Positions 1 to 9,701 of a stretch of DNA of 64,000 nucleotides are shown piece by piece (positions within the stretch are counted from its first letter, which is position 1; the number at the start of each line of letters is the position of its first letter). The notes under the pieces are model-generated. The model searched no databases and was not told where the DNA came from. It saw only the letters and a list, made by a program, of their open reading frames with translations. Origin of the DNA: Hahella sp. (lineage in GTDB: Bacteria; Pseudomonadota; Gammaproteobacteria; Pseudomonadales; Oleiphilaceae); NCBI GenBank assembly GCA_028280065.1, contig JANQMN010000004.1, positions 62,001 through 126,000 of the forward strand. The letters are read 5' to 3'. The position numbers were made by a program, and so were the translations under genes.

Positions 1-291
1 ACTGGCATAATCGAATCGAAGCGCATCGGCTTCAAAAATTCGGAAATTGTCAGCGTTGAAAAATTTGGTTCGCAATACCGGGATCAGATCCCGGTCCAAC
101 TCCACGGCCGTCAAGTTGGCGCCGGAGTCGATAAGCGGTTGCGTCAGCGCACCGAGACCCGGACCAATCTCCACCAGATACTGTCCCGGTTGTGGTGCGA
201 TCGCTTTGACAATGCGCTCGATCACCGTTCCATCGTGCAGAAAGTTCTGTCCGAACCGTTTTCTCGGCTGATGCCCCGGTTTTTTCCCCAA
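1..291 (-). CDS. rsmA: 16S rRNA dimethyladenosine transferase RsmA/KsgA (5' part only)
   Basis: Partial gene; 97 codons are visible and the rest lies beyond position 1. RsmA dimethylates two adjacent adenines near the 3' end of 16S rRNA, using S-adenosylmethionine. The visible N-terminus has the [11 protein letters not shown] signature (about residues 8-18), the SAM-binding motif [10 protein letters not shown] and the following VELDRD acidic loop. No ATG is available. I chose the TTG at 289-291 because it follows an AAGGGA ribosome-binding sequence at the very end of pdxA and lies 1 base past the pdxA stop. It is the last visible gene of the conserved lptD-surA-pdxA-rsmA block and is probably translationally coupled to pdxA. 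The family call is secure; the start is likely but not proven. Confidence 0.92.
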   Translation of the reverse strand, partial: MGKKPGHQPRKRFGQNFLHDGTVIERIVKAIAPQPGQYLVEIGPGLGALTQPLIDSGANLTAVELDRDLIPVLRTKFFNADNFRIFEADALRFDYAS

Positions 292-292
292 C

Positions 293-1315
293 TTATCGTT
301 CCCTTGCCGCTAAATAGGGTTTCGAGGCTTTATAGTTGCCGGCCATTAACTCGGCACAGGTTAACGCTGTATGTAAACTTCCCGGATCCGCTTGATCGGT
401 GCCCGCAAGATCCAGGGCTGTCCCGTGGTCGACTGACGTGCGGATGATGGGCAAGCCAAGCGTCACATTCGCTGCCTGACCGAAACCCTGGTATTTCAGT
501 ACCGGTAAACCCTGATCGTGATACATGGCCAACACTGCGTCGGCGCCTTGCAGTACTTTCGGCGTAAACATGGTATCCGCAGGCAAAGGGCCAACCAGGT
601 CAAACCCACCCTGGCGCAGCCGCTTCAGAGTGGGTTCGATAATATCCACTTCTTCGCGTCCCATATGGCCTGACTCCCCGGCATGAGGATTTAAGCCGGC
701 GACCAATATCCTTGGATTATCAATACCGAACTTATCTTTTAAATCCGCTGCAAGAATGGTCAGCACCTGTTCCAGGCGAAGTGGAGTAATCAAAGAAGGA
801 ACTTTGGCCAGCGACACATGGGTCGTTACCAATGCAACCCGCAACTGCTCCGACAGGAGCATCATTACCACTCGCGGAACGCCGCACAACTTCTGTAGAA
901 ACTCGGTATGGCCACTAAAGGCAATTCCGGCGTCGTTGATCACTCCCTTATGCACCGGCCCGGTAACAAGCGCGTCAAATTCGCTGGCGAGACAGCCGGT
1001 TGCGGCACGCCGCAGGGTGTTGAGCACGTACTGGGCATTTTCGGTAGCCAACTCGCCGGGAATCACTTCTTTGCCGGTGGCTAAAGACAACACCAACGCT
1101 TCACCGGCTTCGGTTTGCAGGGCGGCGGCATCCAGCGCAGCCCCATCCTGATAGTGCTTGATTCGCAATGGCAAGCCAAGTTGCCTGGCCCGTTGCCGCA
1201 GCAATTCGGGATCACACACATAGATCAGAGCATTGGCATGCCTGCGCTGCGCCAGCTGCACGCACAGATCCGGTCCGACTCCGGCAGGTTCTCCTGGGGT
1301 AACAGCTATCTTCAT
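293..1315 (-). CDS. pdxA: 4-hydroxythreonine-4-phosphate dehydrogenase PdxA
   Basis: PdxA oxidises 4-phosphohydroxy-L-threonine with NAD(P)+ in the DXP-dependent route to pyridoxal phosphate, in the cytoplasm. The 340-residue length is normal. The N-terminus carries the [12 protein letters not shown] family signature. The three histidines known as metal ligands in E. coli PdxA (166, 211, 266) fall at the same numbers here, in TTHVSLA, NPHAGE and YHDQGL. The ATG lies 3 bases after the surA stop, so it is almost certainly co-transcribed with surA and lptD upstream and rsmA downstream. Nothing is unusual about it. Confidence 0.97.
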   Translation of the reverse strand: MKIAVTPGEPAGVGPDLCVQLAQRRHANALIYVCDPELLRQRARQLGLPLRIKHYQDGAALDAAALQTEAGEALVLSLATGKEVIPGELATENAQYVLNTLRRAATGCLASEFDALVTGPVHKGVINDAGIAFSGHTEFLQKLCGVPRVVMMLLSEQLRVALVTTHVSLAKVPSLITPLRLEQVLTILAADLKDKFGIDNPRILVAGLNPHAGESGHMGREEVDIIEPTLKRLRQGGFDLVGPLPADTMFTPKVLQGADAVLAMYHDQGLPVLKYQGFGQAANVTLGLPIIRTSVDHGTALDLAGTDQADPGSLHTALTCAELMAGNYKASKPYLAARER

Positions 1316-1318
1316 GGC

Positions 1319-2602
1319 TTAGATCTTAAGCTCCACGTAGGCTTCATCGCGAATTTCGCCGAGCCAGTTCTGCAGTTCTTCTTCATATTTGCGGCGATGA
1401 ATGATTTGCCTGGCCTGACTGGCTTGTACCTGGTCTCCGATATCCTGTTTGCGGCGGTCAAGGACTTCCAGGATGTGCCAGCCAAATTGCGACCGGAACG
1501 GCTCGCTTATTTCATTTACCGGCGCCTGGCTCATGACAGCTTCAAACTCCTGCACCATCTGCCCCGGATTCACCCATCCCAGGTCACCGCCGGCTGAGCC
1601 GGAAATGGCGTCATCGGAGTAGGCTCTCGCCAGTTCGGCAAAACTTTCTCCTGCGATGGCACGGTCGCGAATCTCCTTTATCAGATCCCGAGCGGCATAC
1701 TCGTCACGCAACTCATTCAATTGGATCAGGATATGCCGGGTTAACGACTGTTCGACAATTTTGCTGGAACCGCCCCGGACATCAGCGAGCGACACAAGAT
1801 GCACCGCGCTACCGGTAACAATCGGAGCCGCCACCTCGCCTTTGGACAATTTCGGCACCACCGGTGCAAACAGGGTCGGCAACTCTTCGGTACCACGCCA
1901 GCCGAGATCCCCGCCTTCAAGGGCGGTGGATGCCTCGGAATTGGTCACAGCCAACTCCGCGAAAGAGCCGCCATCGAGAACTTCCTGAGCTAAACGCTCG
2001 GCTTTTTCCCGGGTCGCGAGCGCAGCTGCTTCATCGCCTTCCGGGTAGGTAAGAAGTATGTGAGAAATCCGATACTCGGTCTTACTGGAGCCCTTGGCGG
2101 CTGCTGTTTGTAAAAAATCCTCGACTTCTTTTTGGGTTACCCTGACCCGGGAATCCACCATACGCTGTTGATAGCGGGTAATGATCATTTCCCGTCTGAC
2201 CTGATCCCTGACCATATCGTAGGTAAGTCCATCATTTCCCAGTTGTACCTGAAATTGTTCCAGATTCATACCGTTCTGGCGCGCCACTGACTGCATGGTC
2301 TGGTTGAGTTCGGTATCGCTAATGCGCAACCCCACCCGATCGGCAAACTGCAGTTGGATACTTTCCAGCACTAATTGATCCAGCGTTTTCTGGCGCAGGA
2401 CCTCGGGCGATGGCAGCGGAGTCTGCTGCGCAAGCAGGCGGTCACGGATTTGTGCACTGCGCAGAGCTAACTCCGATTGCAAAACAATATCGTCATCGAC
2501 AATAGCGACGATTCGATCCAGTTGCCGGACTTCCGCGACAGCTGCTTGCCAGATAGCCGTCAATAACAGTATCCAAAAAATACGCATACTACTTTTGTTC
2601 AT
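1319..2602 (-). CDS. surA: periplasmic chaperone/peptidyl-prolyl isomerase SurA
   Basis: SurA escorts unfolded outer-membrane proteins, including LptD, across the periplasm. The protein starts with a hydrophobic export signal (about residues 6-24, cleavage near AVA-EV). It is followed by the SurA N-terminal chaperone domain opening with LDRIVAIVDDDIVLQSEL, then two parvulin (PPIC rotamase) domains at about residues 175-275 and 285-385, each containing a GGDLGW motif, and a short C-terminal helix. A GTG one codon upstream (2605) is an alternative start; I prefer the ATG at 2602, and neither has a strong ribosome-binding site. It sits 52 bases after lptD, as in many gammaproteobacteria. Confidence 0.96.
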   Translation of the reverse strand: MNKSSMRIFWILLLTAIWQAAVAEVRQLDRIVAIVDDDIVLQSELALRSAQIRDRLLAQQTPLPSPEVLRQKTLDQLVLESIQLQFADRVGLRISDTELNQTMQSVARQNGMNLEQFQVQLGNDGLTYDMVRDQVRREMIITRYQQRMVDSRVRVTQKEVEDFLQTAAAKGSSKTEYRISHILLTYPEGDEAAALATREKAERLAQEVLDGGSFAELAVTNSEASTALEGGDLGWRGTEELPTLFAPVVPKLSKGEVAAPIVTGSAVHLVSLADVRGGSSKIVEQSLTRHILIQLNELRDEYAARDLIKEIRDRAIAGESFAELARAYSDDAISGSAGGDLGWVNPGQMVQEFEAVMSQAPVNEISEPFRSQFGWHILEVLDRRKQDIGDQVQASQARQIIHRRKYEEELQNWLGEIRDEAYVELKI

Positions 2603-2654
2603 CACTTTTGAAGTTACTCTTCATCAACATTTACTTAATCTATTGACCCGTTAG

Positions 2655-5033
2655 TTACCAGCGATAGTTGTTTTCCCGGTAGGCCAGGTGTTCGTCGTAA
2701 TGGCGGATTTCATTACCTATTACCTTGTCCAAGTCGCCATTGCCAATATTGCCGAGTCCACGCAGCTGGAACCGCAGGAAGAATCCGTGATCCAACACAC
2801 TGCCATCCGCATCGTCGTCTTCCAGCACGGCATTGGCAAAAAACTGCACGCGCCAGCAACAGCTGCTGTACTCCACACCGGCCAAAGTGCCAATTGTGCG
2901 CCTGTCATCGAGATCGTACAACCAGCGGCCGAACAGGTTAATACTGCTTGTGGCCGGAAACAATAGCGATACATCGGTTTGCTCAATGGTTTCGTCAGTA
3001 TCGTTGCGATAGCGGTGACTGAGATTTAGCAGAGTCGAATAATCCGTGGAATGGAAGGACAGCGCCGCCGAACCTGACAGGGTTTCCTTCTCCTGCTGAT
3101 CCCACACACCATTCAGCTTGAAGTCCACCCGCGGATTCGGCCGCCAGAAAACCTCGCCGGCCAGTGGCGATTCAGATTCCGTGATCCGCCCGTCTTCGTC
3201 GCTGGTGGACGATGAAAGATAAACGTCGCCCGGTTCAAAATAGATGATTTGACCAATCCCCGCCCGCAGCTTCTCCTCGCCATTTTCCGCGTTGCGGATA
3301 ACCGTTTCCAAGCCGACGCTCAGACGATTGTTGTCACCCACGCGATCGCCACCGTAGAAACGGTCGGCAGTGTAGAGCTGGCTGTAGTCAAATCTGGGTA
3401 CCGAGGTGTCGAAGACGGGAATTTCGTCCTGGTCCGTTTCTGGCGAATAGACATAAAACAACCGGGGTTCCAGGCTCTGGATAAGGTCGGTTTCCCAAAA
3501 CTCCACTTCCCTATCAAGATAAACGCCCGTATCCAGGGTATAGAAAGGCACGGTACGCCCTATATGATCACTCAACTCCGGTTCCTGCTCCTGGAGCAAA
3601 TAATCGGTGTGGTCCAGCCGCAGGCCTGGCCGCAAGAAGCCCCAAGGGGCATTCATATCGATTACCACCGAAGGTTCTGTCTGCCAGCGGGCACCCTTCG
3701 CCCGTTCGGCGTCAACCAGGCCACTGGAGTCTCGCCAAAAGTAAGAGAACTCGGATTCCAGTTGGACGTCCAGCCAGGAAACTTCCTGACGCCAGTCCAA
3801 TGTCAGTTGAGGCAATAGCGAATAGGGTTGATCCGCCTCGGCGATGGACTCATCAATCGTCTGATAGCCCAACATGCGGGCACTGAAATTCAGCCGGTCC
3901 CTGCGGTAATTCGTCAGCCAATAGCGTTTAATGTGGGAGTCTTTCTGGATCTCCAAAGTACGATTGAGATCGTTCAGGTAATCACTGTCGCTCAGTACGT
4001 TGTAGTCGAGTTCACCATCCCAATAATCGCCGAAAGCGAACTCATTGGTAATATCCAAGGCCCAACGATCACCTCTGTCTTCATTAGGGTTTCGATCCAA
4101 ATAATCGGCATCCCTTGGCATGAAACCCAGCCGCACCTCCGAATAGCTTTGTTCGGTCAGCAGGCGGCCCTCGATTTCCGCCAACGCCCCTCTTCTGTGA
4201 ATATAGCGCGGGGCAAGCGTTGCGTCGTAATACTCATCAAGGTTGAAGTAATAGGGTGCACCCAGATCGAGGCCGACCCCGGCACTGGAATTGCTGATGG
4301 TCGGATAGAGAAAACCGCTCTTACGCCGATCATCGATGGGAAATACAAGATATGGCACATAGAACAAGGGAACTTCCTGTACCGTCAGCCGCATGTGTTT
4401 TGCGGTGCCCTGGCCGGCTTCCCGGTCCAATAGAATTTCATCCGCCTCCAAAGCCCAGTGTTGCTTGCGGGGGGCACAGGTGGTAAAACTTCCTTCAACA
4501 ATGCGAATTTCATTCTTACCGGTGCTGATAATCTGCTCGGCATCTCCCCGGGCATGGCGGTCATGCAGCAGGTAACTAGCCTGATCAAAAGAAAAACTCT
4601 GGGCTTCCAAGTCATAGCGGGCAGCTTCGCCTTGCAATAACAAACCGGGAATTCGGGCCTTGATGTTATCCTTGATATAAGCTTTGTTGACAACCTTGTC
4701 GACATCCACCTGGTCGGCTTCCAGCCACCAAAGCCCCTGTTGCACCTGGACGTTGCCGCGCAGTTGAATCCGGTCTTGCTCATTCAAGTGCGCATCTTCC
4801 GCCCTGGCCCGGAGTTCGCCGTCCTGCACTTCGGTGCCGTCCAAGAATCCATAGGCGGGTTCGATATAGGTTCCTGAACAATAGGGCTGCAATTCAGCCT
4901 GTTGTGCGGGGGAAAGCAAAGAACGCGGCACCCAGTCTTCAACCGCGCTCCGCGCGCCGGTTTCTTCCGCCTTGGCAGGAAACAGGCTGAGGAGAGCGCA
5001 AACGCTGGCAAAAATTCTAAGTAGTCGTTTCAT
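2655..5033 (-). CDS. lptD: LPS-assembly outer-membrane protein LptD
   Basis: LptD with LptE forms the outer-membrane translocon that inserts lipopolysaccharide into the outer leaflet. From the ATG at 5033 the product is 792 residues: signal peptide (MKRLLRIFASVCALL... ending near AKA), a periplasmic OstA/LptA-like jellyroll at about residues 70-210, and a long C-terminal beta-barrel. The four cysteines that form the inter-domain disulfides in E. coli LptD are present: one in PYCSGTY, one in TTCAPRK, and the adjacent pair in SSCCWRV. The reading frame extends 34 codons upstream of 5033, but that stretch would bury the signal peptide, so I reject it. First gene of the lptD-surA-pdxA-rsmA unit. 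Confidence 0.95.
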   Translation of the reverse strand: MKRLLRIFASVCALLSLFPAKAEETGARSAVEDWVPRSLLSPAQQAELQPYCSGTYIEPAYGFLDGTEVQDGELRARAEDAHLNEQDRIQLRGNVQVQQGLWWLEADQVDVDKVVNKAYIKDNIKARIPGLLLQGEAARYDLEAQSFSFDQASYLLHDRHARGDAEQIISTGKNEIRIVEGSFTTCAPRKQHWALEADEILLDREAGQGTAKHMRLTVQEVPLFYVPYLVFPIDDRRKSGFLYPTISNSSAGVGLDLGAPYYFNLDEYYDATLAPRYIHRRGALAEIEGRLLTEQSYSEVRLGFMPRDADYLDRNPNEDRGDRWALDITNEFAFGDYWDGELDYNVLSDSDYLNDLNRTLEIQKDSHIKRYWLTNYRRDRLNFSARMLGYQTIDESIAEADQPYSLLPQLTLDWRQEVSWLDVQLESEFSYFWRDSSGLVDAERAKGARWQTEPSVVIDMNAPWGFLRPGLRLDHTDYLLQEQEPELSDHIGRTVPFYTLDTGVYLDREVEFWETDLIQSLEPRLFYVYSPETDQDEIPVFDTSVPRFDYSQLYTADRFYGGDRVGDNNRLSVGLETVIRNAENGEEKLRAGIGQIIYFEPGDVYLSSSTSDEDGRITESESPLAGEVFWRPNPRVDFKLNGVWDQQEKETLSGSAALSFHSTDYSTLLNLSHRYRNDTDETIEQTDVSLLFPATSSINLFGRWLYDLDDRRTIGTLAGVEYSSCCWRVQFFANAVLEDDDADGSVLDHGFFLRFQLRGLGNIGNGDLDKVIGNEIRHYDEHLAYRENNYRW

Positions 5034-5300
5034 CAAAGCCGCTGTGTGCTGTATGAGAATTCTGTTTGTAAAGGCCTTGAGGGAGTGATATGCAGCTCCG
5101 TTGAACGCAGCATCATAAACCACACGCCTTTCCACAGTATAGGGTACAGAGCAGGATTAACCGTTTATTAATCAAGTTGCAGTTAACTCGCAGAAGTTGG
5201 CAGGCCAGCCAGCGCTGCCGTACCAATTCGCGTTTCTATCTCATGCCCTCCACATTTCAGCTAGACTTGCAGAATACCAACCAGATTCATAGAGACCAGT

Positions 5301-6461
5301 GTGCTAGAGGGCGATCCGATAACAACTCGGGCCATTCGGCCAAAACTTGGTTTAGTTTTGACCGGCGGCGGAGCGCGCGCAGCCTATCAGGTAGGCGTTC
5401 TAAAAGCAATTTCCGATCAATTTCCCGATCTCAAATATCCATTCAGCATTATCTGCGGAACTTCTGCCGGGGCCATCAACACCGTGGGTCTCGCCTGTTT
5501 CGGCGATATCTTCCGCCACAATGTCGAACGTCTGGAAGCACTGTGGGGCGAGCTGCAAACCGATCATGTCTACCGCGCGGATTTTTGGGGCATGACCAAA
5601 CGCATGGGTTATTTTCTGAAGACGGCGATGGGCGGTAACGAAAAAGATCTGCCGGCTTCCATGCTCGACAGTTCACCTCTACGGGATTTTCTGACAAAGC
5701 ATATCGCCTTTGAGCAGATAGACAAGACCATCCTGGATGGCGATTTGGATGCGGTTTGCATCACGGCCTGCGGCTACCGCAGCGGTCAAAGCATTAGTTT
5801 CTTCCAGAGCAAGCCACATTTAAGCGGTTGGCACTTGGGTCAGCGGTTAGGCGTCAAAACCACCTTGAATATTCAACACATGATGGCGTCTTCGGCAATA
5901 CCGACCATCTTCCCGCCGGTAAAAATCAACCGGGAATATTTTGGCGACGGCGTAGTCCGTAATATGGCACCGCTGAGTCCTGCGGTACATCTGGGAAGCG
6001 ATCGTATTTTGATCATCGGCGTCAGCGCCAACCGGGTCTGCGCACCGGTGCGGAAATCCCAGCTCAAGTTCCCCACACTGACGCAGATCATGGAGCATAT
6101 GCTCAATGGGGCATTTATCGATGTCATTGAAAACGACGTGGATAAGGCACTATTGATCAACCAGCTGATAAGCCACATCCCGGAAGCCAAACGGGAGGAA
6201 ATCGGACTGGGTTTGCGGCCATTGGATTTACTCAATATTTCGCCTAGCGAGCCGGTGGACGAAATCGCGGAAAAACACCTGGACGCCCTGCCGGGAACGG
6301 TAAAACGGTTTTTCGGACAGAACAATCCCAGTGCCGAGGGAGGCGTCAGTATTGCGAGTTACCTGATGTTTGAAGCGCCGTTTCTACGGGACTTGATACG
6401 CCTTGGCTATAGAGACGCGCAAAAACATGCCAAACAAATCCAGCAGTTTTTTACCTTTTAG
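5301..6461 (+). CDS. patatin-like phospholipase family protein
   Basis: Predicted cytoplasmic lipid acyl hydrolase using a Ser-Asp dyad. The glycine-rich oxyanion motif TGGGARAAYQVG lies near residues 21-32, the nucleophile elbow GTSAG has Ser55, and the partner Asp216 is in FGDGV. The 386-residue protein has a patatin domain at about residues 15-225 and a C-terminal region without recognised motifs. The start is a GTG with a weak ribosome-binding site; no better start is in frame. It is transcribed away from lptD and stands alone ahead of amgK. The substrate is unknown; patatin proteins act on phospholipids or storage lipids in other bacteria. Confidence 0.85.
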   Translation: MLEGDPITTRAIRPKLGLVLTGGGARAAYQVGVLKAISDQFPDLKYPFSIICGTSAGAINTVGLACFGDIFRHNVERLEALWGELQTDHVYRADFWGMTKRMGYFLKTAMGGNEKDLPASMLDSSPLRDFLTKHIAFEQIDKTILDGDLDAVCITACGYRSGQSISFFQSKPHLSGWHLGQRLGVKTTLNIQHMMASSAIPTIFPPVKINREYFGDGVVRNMAPLSPAVHLGSDRILIIGVSANRVCAPVRKSQLKFPTLTQIMEHMLNGAFIDVIENDVDKALLINQLISHIPEAKREEIGLGLRPLDLLNISPSEPVDEIAEKHLDALPGTVKRFFGQNNPSAEGGVSIASYLMFEAPFLRDLIRLGYRDAQKHAKQIQQFFTF

Positions 6462-6554
6462 AGATGCGACCGGGTACGAAAACTTCATAAATTGCTGAAT
6501 ACCCGATATCCGTCCATAATGTGCGCTTTTTAAAAGCCAGGAGCCACCGACAGA

Positions 6555-7577
6555 ATGGACGAAAGACTTGATAAGGCCAAAGCCTGGCTGCATGGGTACT
6601 TTAGCGACGGAAATTTTGAAGTAAGCCTGCTATCCGGCGATGCCAGTTTCCGCCGCTATTTTCGCGTGCACAGGGACCAGCGGACATGGGCCTTAATGGA
6701 TGCTCCACCGGAAAAAGAAGACTCCAAGCCGTTTTCCGCACTGGCAAAATGCTGGCGGCCTCAAAAGATCAATGTCCCGAAGATTACTGCCGAAGACCTT
6801 GGCCAAGGCTTTATACTGTTGGAAGACTTCGGCGATACAACTTTTTACTCGGGGCTCGCGGCTTCCGCCGACCCACTCTACAAAAAGGCCATCGACAGCC
6901 TGCTGCCGATACAGTTCTCTGCGCAACCGGCTGACTACACTATCCCGCCCTATGACGAGAAGCTACTGCGATTCGAAATCAGCCTGTTTACCGACTGGTT
7001 GATGGGAAAGAAACTCCAGCTGTCTCTGTCGAATGCCGAACGCCAAATGATGTCATCGTTTTTTGATTCGCTGGTGGATTCCGCACTGGAACAGCCCCGG
7101 CAAGTCGTTCATCGCGATTACCATTCGCGTAATCTGATGCTGCAAGCCGATGGCGGTATCGGGATTATTGATTTTCAGGATGCTGTAATCGGTCCGATTA
7201 CCTATGACCTGGTATCGCTGCTAAGAGACTGTTACATCAAATGGCCGATCACGGATTTGCAGCGTTGGCGGGATTATTACCTCGACCGCCTGGATACTCA
7301 GCGCGGTTTGGATTTTTCCCGCGCCCAGTTCAACCGCTGGTTAGACCTCATGGGCCTGCAGCGCCACTTGAAGGCAGCGGGAATCTTTGCCCGCTTATCC
7401 TTGCGGGACGGCAAGCATGGTTATCTAAACGACATACCCCGTACCATCAGTTATATGATCGATGTCACCGGGAACTATTCGGAGTTCAGCGACGTGCATC
7501 ACTGGCTGGCACAGCAGTTTTTTCCCTTGATAAAGGATTGGGGAGACTCCCGGGAAGTTACCCCATGCGTGCGATGA
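6555..7577 (+). CDS. amgK: N-acetylmuramate/N-acetylglucosamine anomeric kinase AmgK
   Basis: AmgK phosphorylates recycled MurNAc or GlcNAc at the anomeric carbon, the first step of the peptidoglycan salvage bypass known from pseudomonads. The protein is a 340-residue aminoglycoside-phosphotransferase-fold kinase. The catalytic loop is HRDYHSRNLM (Asp188) and the metal-binding IIDFQDAVIGP follows about 20 residues later. A CAGGAG ribosome-binding site precedes the ATG by about 11 bases. Its 3' end overlaps murU by 13 bases, and the pair lies close to lptD as in Pseudomonas. The pair would bypass de novo MurA/MurB synthesis and so would lower sensitivity to fosfomycin (family knowledge, not tested here). 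Confidence 0.9.
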   Translation: MDERLDKAKAWLHGYFSDGNFEVSLLSGDASFRRYFRVHRDQRTWALMDAPPEKEDSKPFSALAKCWRPQKINVPKITAEDLGQGFILLEDFGDTTFYSGLAASADPLYKKAIDSLLPIQFSAQPADYTIPPYDEKLLRFEISLFTDWLMGKKLQLSLSNAERQMMSSFFDSLVDSALEQPRQVVHRDYHSRNLMLQADGGIGIIDFQDAVIGPITYDLVSLLRDCYIKWPITDLQRWRDYYLDRLDTQRGLDFSRAQFNRWLDLMGLQRHLKAAGIFARLSLRDGKHGYLNDIPRTISYMIDVTGNYSEFSDVHHWLAQQFFPLIKDWGDSREVTPCVR

Positions 7578-8290
7578 TTTTAGCCGCCGGGCTGGGCACC
7601 CGGATGCGGCCGCTGACGGAACATACGCCCAAACCCCTTCTGCGGGCAGGCGGCGCTGCCCTGATAGAACATCTGATTTTCCGGCTGCGTGACAACGGTG
7701 TGCTGGACCTGGTTATCAACCGCGCCTGGCTGGGCGGGCAAATTGAAGAAAAGCTGGGCGACGGCAAACGGTATGGCGTCTCCATCCGCTATTCTGCGGA
7801 AGCTTCGCCCCTGGAAACCGCCGGCGGCATTAAAAAAGCGTTGCCCTTGCTGAATCCCGACGCGGTGGACGACCCCTTTCTGGTGGCCAATGGCGATGTT
7901 TGGAGCACGGTTGACTTCGCAGCCCTGCGATCCCTGGAACTCCCGTCGCGGCAACTTGCCCATCTCCTGCTCGTACCGAACCCGGAACACAATCCGCACG
8001 GAGATTTCAGCCTGATGGACCCGGTAGCGGATAATAGGTTTCTCCTGCAACCTGTGACCACAAAGCGGCAAAATGGCTTCACCTACGCAGGCATCGGTTT
8101 GTTTCGGCCCAGTATGTTTGCCTCTGTCCCGAACGGGGTTTATCCGTTAGCCCCGGTGTTGCGTTCCGCCATGAAGAACAACCAGGTAAGCGGACAGGTT
8201 CATACCGGCGAATGGTGTGATGTCGGCACCCCCGAGCGGCTGCAATGGCTTGACCGGCGCCTAACCCGCGCCGGCGCCACGAACTCTTGA
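7565..8290 (+). CDS. murU: N-acetylmuramate-1-phosphate uridylyltransferase MurU
   Basis: MurU converts MurNAc-1-phosphate (from AmgK) to UDP-MurNAc, which re-enters peptidoglycan synthesis. The product is a 241-residue sugar nucleotidyltransferase. The N-terminal nucleotide-binding signature is LAAGLGTRMRPLTEHTPKPL, followed by the NGDVWS acidic motif for metal binding and the C-terminal GEWCDVGTPERL. I start at the ATG at 7565, which places the signature at the N-terminus; the frame is open from 7241, but that part is the amgK shadow. It overlaps amgK by 13 bases, suggesting coupled translation. Its last 30 bases overlap the 3' end of the convergent DUF3530 gene. Confidence 0.93.
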   Translation: MRAMILAAGLGTRMRPLTEHTPKPLLRAGGAALIEHLIFRLRDNGVLDLVINRAWLGGQIEEKLGDGKRYGVSIRYSAEASPLETAGGIKKALPLLNPDAVDDPFLVANGDVWSTVDFAALRSLELPSRQLAHLLLVPNPEHNPHGDFSLMDPVADNRFLLQPVTTKRQNGFTYAGIGLFRPSMFASVPNGVYPLAPVLRSAMKNNQVSGQVHTGEWCDVGTPERLQWLDRRLTRAGATNS

Positions 8291-9403
8291 CGGCAGGGTG
8301 GTTTCAATCCAGGACCAGATCCGGTGATGCAATCTCTGGCTGGCCCCGCCTGGAATCATAGTCAATCCTGCCATTGGTACAGTGCGGTAGGTATTAAGCC
8401 GTTGACGCCGGGCGAAGTTACGCCGTTCGTTGGCCAAGGCAGCCAGTTCCGGCTGGGTGGAATCATAAATATCCAGGAACTTAATGGTGGCATAGCCGGG
8501 ACTGAGTTCCTTGAGTTTGCTGAAGGCTTGCTCTCCGACTGAGGAATTGATCAGGATAACTCCCTGCGCCCGACTGACGCTTTCGGGATTATCCCGGAGA
8601 AAATTTAGCAATTGTTCCGAACCTAAACCCACGCCAATCAGGATACGGTTTTGCAACCCGAAGGATTCCAGCTGCTGTAACCCGAAATCAATCCTTTGCT
8701 GGTTGTCAATTGTGCCTGCCGGCGGTGCCGCGGCCATTGCTTGAGCCGGTTCCCCATCCGTTTGCGAATCGGACTTGGCGTCAATATCTATCGTTGTCGT
8801 GCTTTCCAACTCATCCGGCACTTGGTCGTCTGCGGTTGTTTCGTCAGTTTCAGGCGCTGCTTCAGGGGAATCCGCCGGGGCGGCATTGGCGGCTGGAAAT
8901 TGCCTGGCCGGGACTTCCGGATCATCCGTATACTGCACACCAAGAGACAGCGTGTGCCAACCGATATCCGTAAGTGATTTCCGCAGCTCCCCGACGCCCT
9001 GGGGCCAGTCCGGATGTTGTCCGATATCGTGAACCAGCAGTACTCCGCCCCGAACCCGAACATGATTGGCAGGAAGGTAGAGAGCCATGACGGCGCTTGG
9101 ATCACCGACCTGACCGTTCAGCCAGAGTAATTCCGTCTCGCCCAGGTCTTTCGCCAACACTTTCAACCGGGACATATCCACGTCTGGCGTCGTTCTTGGA
9201 ATTTTAGCCGGCGTAGAACCGGTGTCAGCCGTGGCATCCTGTTCCGGACTTGGCTCCGCAGCCTGTTCCGCTTCTTCTGCCGACCACACACTTGTAACCG
9301 GAAGCAGCGAAACAAGGATAAGAATAAGATACCGGGACAGCTTTGTGACGGCTACCGCTGCCGAACGACTATACGCCGGAGTACTCGCTAATCTATCATG
9401 CAT
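8261..9403 (-). CDS. DUF3530 family exported protein (alpha/beta-hydrolase-like)
   Basis: The function is not established. The 380-residue protein begins with a positively charged, hydrophobic export signal (cleavage near VWSAEEA). A Glu/Asp/Pro-rich linker and a domain of the DUF3530 type follow. Residues such as GGVLLVHDIGQHPDWP and ILIGVGLGSEQLLNFL resemble the oxyanion and nucleophile-elbow regions of alpha/beta hydrolases, and GLGSEQ could hold the serine. An insertion of low-complexity acidic sequence (about residues 165-225) separates the two. The 3' end overlaps murU by 30 bases on the opposite strand. A GTG about 16 codons inside would be an alternative start. Confidence 0.7.
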   Translation of the reverse strand: MHDRLASTPAYSRSAAVAVTKLSRYLILILVSLLPVTSVWSAEEAEQAAEPSPEQDATADTGSTPAKIPRTTPDVDMSRLKVLAKDLGETELLWLNGQVGDPSAVMALYLPANHVRVRGGVLLVHDIGQHPDWPQGVGELRKSLTDIGWHTLSLGVQYTDDPEVPARQFPAANAAPADSPEAAPETDETTADDQVPDELESTTTIDIDAKSDSQTDGEPAQAMAAAPPAGTIDNQQRIDFGLQQLESFGLQNRILIGVGLGSEQLLNFLRDNPESVSRAQGVILINSSVGEQAFSKLKELSPGYATIKFLDIYDSTQPELAALANERRNFARRQRLNTYRTVPMAGLTMIPGGASQRLHHRIWSWIETTLPSRVRGAGAG

Positions 9404-9464
9404 ACTTTGGGATAGTTGCTACTTTGTCTGCCGGAGCCGGTTGCAAACCTGGCCGTATCGTATC

Positions 9465-9616
9465 CTTGGCTATAAACTTGGTACTGCCTTTGGGTATTAC
9501 CCTGGCTGTACTTCTGGTTGTAAACCCGATCTTGCCCTTGGCTATCGACCTGGCTGTGCCTAAGGCTATTAACCTGATCTTGCCTCTGGCCACTAACTTT
9601 GTCTCTGGCCACTAAC
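9465..9616. repeat. degenerate 24-bp tandem repeat, about six units
   Basis: Units start at 9465, 9489, 9513, 9537, 9561 and 9585, followed by a partial unit with a repeated CTCTGGCCACTAACT. The loose consensus is yTTGGCTATtAACCTGgtcTTGCC. Because 24 is a multiple of three, several frames stay open and read as octapeptide repeats: hydrophobic on the plus strand, Gln/Ser/Tyr-rich on the minus strand. None has a convincing ribosome-binding site. It lies between the divergent DUF3530 gene and rpe. Confidence 0.75.
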
Positions 9617-9701
9617 TATAGTATAAACCCTGAATTTGAGGTCCATTTTCATAGCATAGCACGTTACAATAGCGGCCTTTTACGTCCGGAGATACATCCC
9701 T

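Noticed and set aside
7241-7564. N-terminal extension of murU
   Set aside because: It is the amgK gene read in another frame; the nucleotidyltransferase signature begins right after the ATG at 7565.
9388-9615. Repeat-encoded small proteins on either strand across the 24-bp repeat
   Set aside because: Open frames follow automatically from the 24-base period; several frames are open at once and none has a good start site.
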